64,000 nt of DNA, from NCBI GenBank assembly GCA_037447655.1, contig JBBHKE010000402.1, forward strand, positions 1-64,000, written 5' to 3'. Below are positions 54,061 through 64,000 of the stretch, piece by piece (position 1 is the stretch's first letter; every line of letters starts with the position of its first letter). The position numbers and the translations under genes are program-made. This DNA comes from Zygnema cylindricum (Eukaryota; Streptophyta; Zygnematophyceae; Zygnematales; Zygnemataceae). The notes under the pieces were generated by a model. It did not search any database. It was given only the letters and a program-made list of their open reading frames with translations, and was not told the DNA's origin.

Positions 54061-54548
54061 CATACCTTAAGGTCGCTGCCAGATCGGATGATACGTGGCA
54101 CCAAGACATTGGATTTCGGCATCTCTAGGGATTACGGAAACGAATCCAGAAAAGACACGTGTCGACATTTTTTTCATGTCGTACAATGTTTGTAAATAAA
54201 GTACACCAGTATCTGTACCTTTTTATACGGTACAGCAAAATGATTGGTGCCGTACGTGAGTACATAGAGTTTTAGAGAGAGATAGGACTTGGAAAAAAAT
54301 GGTAGATAGGACCCTCTCTCTCTTAGAGCTTCTATACAAAAAGTCACACTTTGACCCTCCATAACTTACTACTCAGGGGAGCAAATTCAGAGATTCTTTT
54401 TTGCTATAGACTCAGGGGAGTCTTGCCTTCACAAGGGTGAAGGTGGTCAGAGTTTTTGTTTCCCAAGGTGGCGGTTATTCGTGCTATAAGACAAAGGGGT
54501 TAGGGTTTTCCTACAGGCTTCGTGTGAGCTGCTTACTCACTGTTCTCC
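54061..54548 (+). mobile_element. LTR (plus strand), right arm of an LTR palindrome, U3-truncated
   Basis: From about 54070 the sequence is the near reverse complement of 53300-53740: CTTTGACCCTCCATAACTTA (54347) matches 53406-53425 in reverse. It lacks the first ~350 bp of U3 and the last bases before the CA, and is joined at about 54548 to minus-strand gag. Confidence 0.65.
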
Positions 54549-54772
54549 GACACACTGCTTACCCTTTCATCTACCTCTTTCATGGGAGCAGATGATACCA
54601 TGGAAATCTGACTCCGTCAAACGCGAGTAGAGCACTAGGAGATGGACGCCTCACTTGTCCACTCAGTATTCCCCAATATCGTTTTTCACACAATGCACTT
54701 GTCATCATTGTTTCCCAATAGATGAATCGTGTTCCATTGAAAATGGGCACCCTAGAGGGTGGGCCCATAACC
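54549..54772 (-). pseudogene. Copia gag N-terminal relic, minus strand
   Basis: From ATG 54792 (in the LTR): MKVTQLQVMGPPSRVPIFNG, FIYWETMMTSALCEKRYWGI. It breaks off near 54549 at the plus-strand LTR. Exact primer site GGTTATGGGCCCACC at 54758-54772. Confidence 0.7.
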
Positions 54773-55756
54773 TGCAATTGTGTGACCTTCATAGGTGCAC
54801 AAATACTGCATCTTACATGAAGCCTCTAGGATAATTTGAAATGACCTTCTTCCCTTTGAATCAACTGCCTCCCAAGTTTGCAAAGATTCTTATTGCCTTC
54901 ACCCTTGTGAAAGTTGGACTCCTCTAAGCCTTATGTAAAAAGAATCAATGAAAGCGCCCTACCAAGTGATTAAATATCAAATGGCAAAGATGCCAGTTTT
55001 ATACAAGCCCTCAGAGAGAGATGCGGCTATCTACCAAAAAACCTTTAAGTCCTACAACCCTTCTCTAAACCCCCTTAGTACTGATGTAGGGATCGAATTA
55101 GAAGATTGTACAGTATAAGAAAGTACAGTTGCAGATGTACTTGTTGTACGACCATTGTACGACATTGCCATGGAGGGGATGCCTGTGTTTTTTTGGACTT
55201 GTCGCCAAGTTTCCTGCAAATCCTATAATCGAATGACGAGGTACCATGTAGCACTTAGTGACACAACTTCCAAAAACAACCAAAACAACTATTCAAAAAT
55301 GTTTGCTTCAATAGGAGCCGTCCGATATTAACCGACATTTAATGTGCGCCGTTCAAATTAGTCGACCTTCTGCATAAAGAAATATTCTAACTGTCTCTAT
55401 GTTATAGTCATATAAATCCGTTAATCGGCATAATTTGCTAGTACTAGTATAAATAATTATCACGCCCTTTATATCCTAACATTGGTCTTAGACTATAGAA
55501 CAACGCTACCGGCTACTGGCTATTGACTATAGGGACCAAGATCAAATCCTTGGCCCGTCTGTCTTTTTGCTAACACCTAGTCTATCTTCCTCTTGTAGCT
55601 ACTTAGGCACCCATGGCTCCATCTCTCTCTAACAAGTCATCAGTGACTACAACAAGTATGATGACTGGAGAGAGAGAGAGTGGAGCTAATCCATTAGATA
55701 GATCATCTTTATTTTATGTCTTGACCTAGAAAATACATAGAACTCATTTTTCAACA
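54773..55756 (-). mobile_element. 5' LTR, minus strand (same subfamily as 14312-15293)
   Basis: 984 bp, minus-strand TGTTGAAAAATGAG...ACAATTGCA. It contains the antisense tRNA-like block (about 55480-55568; box B AGATCAAATCC 55539-55549, T5 at 55564) and the U3 CTCTCTCT/GAGAGAGA hairpin (55618-55685). Confidence 0.75.
55480..55568 (+). ncRNA. tRNA-like Pol III module antisense in LTR
   Basis: GACTATAGAACAACGCTACC (degenerate box A region), AGATCAAATCC (box B) and TTTTT terminator, collinear with 15016-15107. Transcription not shown. Confidence 0.4.
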
Positions 55757-56297
55757 AACGCCCATGGACCGTGTCCTGTTTATCGAAACGTTTAAGTAAT
55801 ATTGTACTAATCTAGACATCTGTACGAACATTAGTAGACGCGACCCAAACCAACACAACGATTGACGCAAAATTGAGCAAAAAATGAACAACACAATATC
55901 TTATTTCTTAAAACGAACGGCTAGTAGTTTTGAGGTTACCCGTTTAGCGACGTTGGTGAAAGGACAAAGCTACCCCATCCTGACATGGGCCGAGGGACAG
56001 CGTTACCTGTTTGCTGACGTCGACCGAGGGACATGCCGATTAGGGGTGTTGACAAACAGAAAGTTGGCTTATTTAAAGGTTTTCAAATGGACAACCAAAC
56101 GTATATAATTTGTATAAATACTTCAAATATGAACACCCGAAATCCGCTCGCTTTATGTCACGCTCCTAAATTGTTACCTTGTTTCTTATACGCGTTAACA
56201 AAAGAAAAGTTAACCGAAACTCGATTTCTCGCGACTACTCGTACCCGCCCATACTCGAATATGTAAAAAAATAATGGTACATCTCCCTCGTACGTGC
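55757..56297. other. Unrecognised stretch
   Basis: It begins with the dispersed CCATGGACCGTGTCCTGTTT motif also found at 13888 and 14252. No ORF with a domain. Confidence 0.3.
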
Positions 56298-57010
56298 TGT
56301 TTTGGAAAAGTTAGTTTCGTGCGTACGCGACGTTTTGTGCGTACTCGACGCGATTTTTAATGCGTAAGTACTCACAAAATGTAATGTGGAGGTTCGATTA
56401 TTTTTATGTGTGGGGGAGAAAATGTATGAATTATATTGGAACGTATGGTATTGGATTTCAAGTGAAGCGAAGAAATATGGGCAAAAGTACGGTTTGCGTA
56501 AGGGGAAATCGACGGCGGATCGCGAAGCGATCCAACTTGAGATAATCGACAAAGATGAAATGGTACGTCGCACGTAAAGAACATAATGCGACAAGTGGGA
56601 TGTATGGAAAAGGACGCCGCCGGTACATAGAATCTTTTTGGGACAGGTGTACTTTTTCTTGGCAGGCGCATTTATGACGAGGAACAAAATTGCGATACGG
56701 ACAAATTTGGATGGTTTGACGTCGTTTCGTCAAGTGGACTTTGGGACCACGTGGCGCGACATCAAGGGTGCCGAATATGAGATACGGACGGCGGACAAAG
56801 GCCGCCGTCATTTTTCAAGGAGTGGGGACGCGAAATCGCGTCAATCACACGATATTTCTTTTTGGACGTCCCGGATGCTTTGACGAGATTCGCGAAGTCA
56901 TCTTGACTTATTCACCATGACTCAGCATAAGATTGTGTGTACTTGTAAATATTCGGAGCAAAAATGTTTTGTCTTTTGCGTATTAATAAATTAGCGTTGA
57001 ATATGACAGG
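56298..57010 (+). mobile_element. Z-type LTR fragment (third copy)
   Basis: TGTTTTGGAAAAGTTAGTTTCGTGCG matches the start of the Z LTRs. Similarity continues through GAAGCGATCC, GTGGGGACGC, CATGACTCA and TTGTAAATATT to about 57010, then is lost. No primer site or gag follows. Confidence 0.6.
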
Positions 57011-58512
57011 TCTTATATACGTGATCATTTAGGGTTCGGACACTTTAAATTGTGTGTGTTTATGTGTCGTACTTTTAGACAAGTGTACGCTTATGATTGC
57101 TTGACTCTCAGGTGTACGCTTACGATTAGTTTATTCCTAGTAGCAGTTTATTAGGGTTAAATAGGACTTAATGACAGTTACGTAATTTACGTTGGATATT
57201 TTGACAGTTAGTGATTTGTTGACAGCTCACAATTGTATATATAGCTACGAGCTTTGTTAGCGAAATCATCAATGCAGGTTAGTAAAGTGGGGACCAAAGA
57301 TGTAGTATTTTAGGGTTGTCGATTAGGTCATGCACTTTGAATGATATAATGATTATTTGATTATACTCTTGTTTATGTGAGATGCATTTGTTTTTACTAT
57401 TTATTTATGTTATTTTTGATATGCATTGTTTATGCATTTGTCCTAGGGTTTGTTTATGTCGATTATTCCATCAAACCTTAGATGTTGTCATAGGGTTTAT
57501 TTATGTTGATTATTCCATGAAACCCTAAATGTTGTTTGTTGCGTCTGTGTACGCATATGGAGGATGCATTTCAAATGATTGTTCATTGGCCTAGCTTTGC
57601 TTAGCTTCTTGCATGATAGTTTGGGTTGCTTTTGCGGTCTTTTTTAGACCAAAGAATAACAATACCTTCCACGAAACCAAGAGTACAAAGTACAACCATG
57701 TTGTATTGTATGGAAAATACAAGATTCGATACAGTATTGTAGTGGAACATATATAAGAAACCTTAAATTTTTTTGTTTTTTTCTTACCCGGCCGTACCCG
57801 AATTTGTTTTTTATTTTTTTAAACACCCGACTGAATCCGACCACCCTCCAAAATTTGGCACCCGAATCCGTTTCGGATGCGACGAGGGCGGGCGGGTACT
57901 GGTCAAGTACGGATTCGGGTACCCGATTGCGACCTTTGATCGTGATATAACGAAGCCACGTTAGGGGTAATTTTGTCGTACCATTTTACGTACATTCTTT
58001 ACGTACTACACGGACTCCCACCTCCCACCAAATATATGGTGATAATTTTTTTTGGTCGGGGAGCAACATATTGAGCCCTTAGACCATTCGATGTACATGA
58101 AATATCCGATTCATGCAATACAATTTTTTTCAATACATAACACTTGTTCACTCAAGCTGGTAAAAAACAAAATATTTTTACTAAATTAACCAATGGAGCC
58201 CAACTATAATTTGTTACTCAAATTAGTATTTCATGTACTAAAGGTGGACCTCCATTATTTTAAAAAGGCTAATTATCGGATGACAAACGTTTTTGTACCA
58301 TTTCGTAACCTTTTGTTTTAAAGCAACAAATTTACTAGAGATCTACCAAGATTCTTCAACTTTATCATGGTAAACCTTAATCATCTTATTTTTTGCTTTA
58401 TCCCATCTTTAACACAATCGTTCAAACCATCAATTTTGTGACTCACATAGACAATAGCCACACACTAGAAATGTAAAATTGGTGCACTTAGAAAAGTGGG
58501 ATCATATCCAAG
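57011..58512. other. No gene recognised
   Basis: AT-rich. At 57785-57945 a short stretch rich in ACCCGAAT/GGATTCGGGT words forms imperfect inverted repeats and may be an old MITE, but clear ends were not found. Confidence 0.35.
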
Positions 58513-59619
<1,107 letters not shown>

Positions 59620-59622
<3 letters not shown>

Positions 59623-59830
59623 CATGTGTCTAATCGGATCAAGTAAAATTCAACCAAATCAGCTTGCGAGTAGAAAATTTGGAATACAAAACAATAATGC
59701 AAATCCCGAAGCAAAATTTATTATAATACATAGCAAAAATGAATATGACAATTTAAAAAAGGAAAAAGGTGGAAAGAGTGAAAGGTGAAGTTGAGTGGGT
59801 GGCCGAGAGAGAGATCCATTTATCAACTTA
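59620..59830 (+). repeat. 0.2-kb direct repeat, copy 1
   Basis: From CGTGCATGTGTCTAATC to AGAGAGATCCATTTA; matches 61161-61365 with scattered substitutions and small indels (for example AAATCCCGAAGCAAA and AATACATAGCAAAAATGAAT in both). Confidence 0.8.
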
Positions 59831-61160
59831 GTCGATGGGTTGCCAATAGGCTCCACGGTGTGGGGCGTATTCCTTTTTGAAGTTAGATTTAGGTTTGCAA
59901 ATAAATAAAAACAGCAACCGAAGAAAATAACAATAAATAGCAAAGTGTAAAGAATTCAAAATAACCAAATTCTGCAAAGCTTACAATTCTAACATTAAAC
60001 CAAAATTAGCAAATAATAAGAAAACAAATATGTAAAACTAGCACGAGGAAAATACTAGAAAGCAATATTAAAAATTTGCACAGAATCTGAGATAACCTGA
60101 TTCTTACACACTAATAACCAATTGTAGAAAATGATAATAGAAAACAAGCAATGGAAAGCTATTGAGACTTAAGATAACCGGATTATAACAAACCACAAGC
60201 AAACGACAACCAAGGCAACAGAGATTTGACAACAAAATGTCATACCCTAATTCATAGCATGCATACACAAGGGTCCATACACAAGGGTCCAGAGAAAGCT
60301 TGAGAAAGCGGCAAAATCCACACTAAAAGAGGTTGTTGAAGGGAAACCATGCGGACTCCGGCCGAAACCGAGTGAATTATGTTGTAGTGCTTACAATAAA
60401 AGTATAATAGTGAAAAGAGAAAAGCTACGCGCTTAACTAACTAAGGCAAAAAAAGCCTTGGAGATTTACATTGACAATTTGACTAAGGAAAAGAAAAGGG
60501 AAAAAGACAAGAAAATGTAAGTCCTCTTCGATCAATTCTTGTGCTCTCAAATTATGAGAGTACAAACCTAACGCAATTGCCTAAGTACTAACAAAATAGC
60601 CAAAGTACTAATTCCTGACATTTGAAAACTAACCAATACGTGAGAGTATTTCACTGTACTATTTATGCCTAGTTTAGGTCCTGGTCAATAAGCAACCAGA
60701 ACCATATGCCTACGTTACAAAATTCGAAATGCGCGGATTAAAACCTTTCATAACTACATGGAAATGAATGAATCTACATGGGTTCACGACATAAATTACA
60801 ACAAATCAGCATGCGTCGCAAACATTACGAATTCACAAATCGCGTCCCCAATGTTCTCAAATAACACGTCGCGTCACCAACATTTTGAAACCGTACATCG
60901 TGTAATTAATGTCTTGAAATTGTACGTTGCGTCACACCAAAATCTGCGCCAAAAAAATAAAGTACAGACACCGTTGCTCAAGCAAATTTGTATCTCCGTG
61001 TTACCCGCGAAATTCCCGGCGTCACTTCGATCAGTATACACGGTAATACCTGCGTCTACACATAATTTGTAACCCAAACGGAATTAGAGTGGGTACAACA
61101 CGTAATATTCATACAAATAAACTAAAGTAATGTCCCGACACAATGCGGCATGACAATTGT
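59831..61160. other. No gene recognised between the two direct repeats
   Basis: AT-rich, with short unsupported frames (for example 60758-61072). A local GGGTCCA duplication occurs near 60270-60290. Confidence 0.4.
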
Positions 61161-61370
61161 CGTGCATGTGTCTAATCAAACCAAAAAACATGCAACCAAA
61201 TCATCTGGCGAGTAGAAAAAGTGGAATAGACAACAACAAAGCAAATCCCGAAGCAAAGAGAATTATAATACATAGCAAAAATGAATATGACAATGTAAAA
61301 AGGAAAAAAGGTGGAAGGAGTGAAAGGCGAAGGTGAGTGGGCATCCGATAGAGAGATCCATTTACCCCCC
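61161..61370 (+). repeat. 0.2-kb direct repeat, copy 2
   Basis: Second copy of 59620-59830, ending in a C10 run near 61366. The spacing between the copies is about 1.54 kb. Confidence 0.8.
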
Positions 61371-61439
61371 CCCCTTAGCTCCTTAGCCTAAAGAAATGCT
61401 GGCCAACACAATTGGCAGCCCACAAAGACGCGAATGGAA

Positions 61440-62190
61440 AGTCTCCTCAGTAGTGAGTATCCTCGTAAAATCCACATCAAGCAAAAAATCCTACAAATAA
61501 CGCGAAAACACCAATCTTGGCATGCTCATTTATAGTCACATAATCTGTACTTTGTGAAATCAACAACCCAATAGAAGTTGTCTTGACAATCAAGAGAATG
61601 CATGGAGAGATGTCAATATCTAATGTGTTGATACCAACATAAGCCGGAAGTGATGTCATCGAATGAGCGATGATAGGTAATGGGTTCCGTGCCGAAATAA
61701 GTGGAAGGCAAATCTTCCGCTCAAGAAATTGATTCGGTATATAAGAGAATGTCTGGTCATGCATATCTACACCGCCACCAACCCGAAATATAACGTCTTA
61801 GCATACCATAAATTCGTAATTGCTACACTTAGAAACGAGCGCATGAGAAGACATTTCAGAAACTTTAGTTTCAGTTTGTGATTAAAACCAAAACACGAGG
61901 GGGTCCTTGGTGATTCCAAGGACTGGCTCCGTGGTACAAACTGAAGTTAGTAAACGTGTGGTTATGGGTTGCATCTTGTTTGCCGTGAGGCCGAGCTTCA
62001 ATGCAAATCTGGATCGAAAGATCACGCATTTGGCTTCGGTGTCCATGAGCGGGAGGGAAGGGGCGACACCATTGACTGTGAATGATTGTTGGATGTTATC
62101 AAGAAAGCTGATGTGGGGATCTAACATACTACGTTCGTCCGCCCACAAAAAGACAAAGTCCAAAACAAAGATGGCAATAGAGTCCAATCA
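61440..62190 (-). pseudogene. Retropepsin-like (aspartic protease) relic, minus strand
   Basis: Minus-strand frames from 62187: QQSFTVNGVAPSLPLMDTEA, FRSRFALKLGLTAN, TSVCTTEPVLGITKDPLVFW. After a frame break come FRVGGGVDMHDQTFSYIPNQ, then FLERKICLPLISARNPLPII and LPAYVGINTLDIDISPCILL (61764-61477). The order (D-T/S-G-like box with Glu for Gly, FAxKLGL, then a DVIFRVGGGVDM strand) fits retroelement aspartic proteases. Family not identified; the downstream part may be a pol or linker segment. Broken by stops. Confidence 0.45.
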
Positions 62191-62718
62191 CGCAAGCAAA
62201 AAGTTCTACAATAGAAGGTTTGCTTGGACTTTCCTTCTCAGGAGACAGTACTGAAAAGCAAACTGTCTCCTTTGGACCCAAGTGCCTTATGCATCCATTT
62301 TTTTTTTGTTGCAAGTCCAAAAGGTCAACATCATGCAACTATCCAATCAACGGAAAGAAGCTACAATTGGACTAAAATACAACTAATTAATCCGTATTGC
62401 ACATGGGGGAAAAATTTAAACTTCGAACTGCGGTTAAATCCGCAGTTGAAAGTCAAAGTTGGTTCACTATTAGATGGCAAAAGCACTAAAGTGACGTGAA
62501 AACGCCAAACTTTTACCTAAGTTCAATAATGGACCCTAGGTCGGTTGAACCTAAACTTAGGTTGTATTGACACCTAAAAGCATAATCTAAACAACAATCC
62601 AAAAGGTTACGTGGAAGTCCACAATGTACCCTCCACTACGGCAGGTGGAAACTGGTCCCAGACAACAAAACCGCCATCTTTGAGACGCAACAACTTTGTT
62701 GTTTAACCTCTGTTTAAC
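62191..62718. other. No gene recognised
   Basis: Short frames only; part may be the N-terminal continuation of the protease-bearing relic, but no motif is readable. Confidence 0.3.
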
Positions 62719-62792
62719 GTGAACTCAAGTGCGTCGCGCTCAGTATTGGGAATACGTGAACTCAAGTGCGTCGCGCTCAGTATTGGGAATAC
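62719..62792 (+). repeat. Perfect 37-bp tandem duplication
   Basis: GTGAACTCAAGTGCGTCGCG plus the next 17 bases occurs twice without difference (62719-62755, 62756-62792). Confidence 0.95.
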
Positions 62793-62919
62793 AGAGAAAT
62801 GGTCAAGAGTTGCGGGCCCCCGTTTCCATACACTGTTGACTGTACGAGGTGGAAAAGGGCCATAAATCTTGGAAAAGTGAAGGTGTGCCGAAACCGCACA
62901 CGAGCTTGACACCCATGCG

Positions 62920-62995
62920 GCCTCCCTTCTCTCCCCCTTATGCTGCCTCCCTTCTCTCCCCTCCCATGTGGCCTCCCTTCTCTTCCCCCCCACTA
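62920..62995 (+). repeat. Three copies of a GCCTCCCTTCTCTCCCC motif
   Basis: About 25-bp spacing: GCGGCCTCCCTTCTCTCCCC, GCTGCCTCCCTTCTCTCCCC, GTGGCCTCCCTTCTCTTCCC. Confidence 0.8.
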
Positions 62996-63074
62996 TTTCT
63001 CATAGTTCGCTTCCTCCTTCAATCGGGTGGAGGGGTACCGAAAATTCTTCTTCTCCGCAGCTTTTGTCAAACCG

Positions 63075-63910
63075 TACTGCTACTTTTTGTACTTTTTCTG
63101 TACTAGTTTCCGCACTATTTTCCTTATTATTTTTGTACCACTTTATGTGCTATTTTCCGTATTATTTCGGTTTTATTTTTGTACCAGTTTCTGTACTATT
63201 TTTTGTATTATTCTATACTAGTTTTAAAACTATTTTCCGTACTATTTCCTTACTATTTTCCGTTTTATTTGTGTACCACTTTCGGTATTATTTTCCGTAT
63301 TATTTCCGTACCAATTTTTGTACTATTTTCTGAATTATTTTTGTACCATTTTCCATACTAATTTTCGTATTGTTTTTGTACCACTTTCTGTAATATTTTC
63401 TGTATTATTTCCGTACCATTTTCCATACTATTTTCTGTATTATTTCTATATTATTTTTGTACCAGTTTCCGTCTATTTTCTATATTATTCTACACAAGTT
63501 TTTTAACTATTTTCCGTAATATTTCCTTACGAGTTTCCGTACTATTTTCCGTATTATTTTAGTACCAATTTCCATACTATTTTCGGTATTATTTCCGTAT
63601 TAGTTTCAGACCAGTTTTTGTACTTTTTTCCGTATTTTTTCTTTACCAGTTTTCGTACTATTTTCTGTGTTATTTTTGTACCAGTTTCCGTACTATTTTC
63701 CGTATTACTTCCGTACCAGTTTCCATACTATTTTTAATATTATTTCCCTACCTATTTCCGTACTATTTTCGGTATTATTCCCGTACTAATTTTGGTACTA
63801 TTTTTTGTATTACATGTGTACTAGTCTTGGTACTATATACGTTATTACCTCCATACTGTTTTCTTTACTGTTTCTGTACTTCTTTGTACTACTTCCGTAA
63901 TATTAACATA
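63075..63910 (+). repeat. Degenerate minisatellite of 11-12-bp units (TTTCCGTACTAT type)
   Basis: Roughly seventy units of the form TTTYCGTAYYA with one optional T, alternating TACTATTTT, TATTATTTC and TACCAGTTT. Very few G or A outside the fixed TA steps. It gives overlapping Tyr/Phe/Val-rich frames, none of them a gene. Confidence 0.85.
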
Positions 63911-64000
63911 CTATTTTTGTGATTGGGAGTGGGCAAAGTATCCTTGCACTCCCCCCACGTGATACCTCAAGGACTCCATACTTATTGACTCTATTTTTAG

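Noticed and set aside
57785-57945. MITE or SINE with ACCCGAAT/GGATTCGGGT inverted words
   Set aside because: Words pair imperfectly and neither terminal repeats nor target duplication could be defined.
60758-61072. 104-codon plus-strand ORF
   Set aside because: No domain, composition like surrounding non-coding DNA, overlapped by a minus-strand ORF.

Overview
The window looks like repeat-rich nuclear DNA of a streptophyte (land plant or charophyte alga). Two things point there. The only convincing host gene carries an NPH3 domain, a family restricted to that lineage. Nearly everything else is Ty1/copia retrotransposon debris. The DNA is AT-rich, and I could not place the organism more narrowly.

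Layout. 1-3.2 kb: no gene, two related TA-flanked MITEs. 3.25-5.07 kb: a two-exon gene joining the C-terminal half of an NPH3 domain and a coiled coil to a WD40 propeller. 5.1-10.5 kb: a hAT-like MITE, GA/CT repeats, two broken gag pieces, a GCAGCTGCG-rich repeat and a cluster of hairpins. 10.5-18.1 kb: LTRs in both orientations, a broken gag, a non-copia LTR with a 3' coiled-coil ORF, and a solo LTR with target-site duplication. 18.5-26.8 kb: a tandem LTR-internal-LTR-internal-LTR array (W1, W2; minus strand). 26.8-44.4 kb: a four-layer nest. Minus-strand element V is interrupted by a Harbinger-like MITE and by plus-strand element Z, whose 3' LTR is interrupted by plus-strand element X. 44.4-50.9 kb: element U with an internal 1.76-kb tandem duplication, meeting minus-strand element T head to head. 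51.8-57 kb: a second hAT-like MITE, a large LTR palindrome, another LTR and a third Z-type LTR. 58.5-59.6 kb: a 1.1-kb CT tract. 59.6-64 kb: a 0.2-kb direct repeat, a retropepsin-like relic and a degenerate minisatellite.

Unifying observation. In at least seven copia families or subfamilies the LTR (TG...CA) is followed directly by GGTTATGGGCCCACC or a close variant. That is the complement of the anticodon arm of initiator tRNA-Met, i.e. a half-tRNA primer site of the Drosophila copia/Ty5 type, not the usual plant TGGTATCAGAGC. The site is read as gag codons (Gln-Val-Met-Gly-Pro). The gag ATG lies inside the LTR, 20, 53 or 59 nt from its end, always 3n+2. The same LTRs carry, antisense to the element, a tRNA-like segment with box A/box B-like blocks and often a T-run. 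None of the retroelements is intact: several lack RT, protease or the first half of integrase, so any recent movement was in trans. All calls come from reading the sequence. Identities are by eye, and no database search was run.
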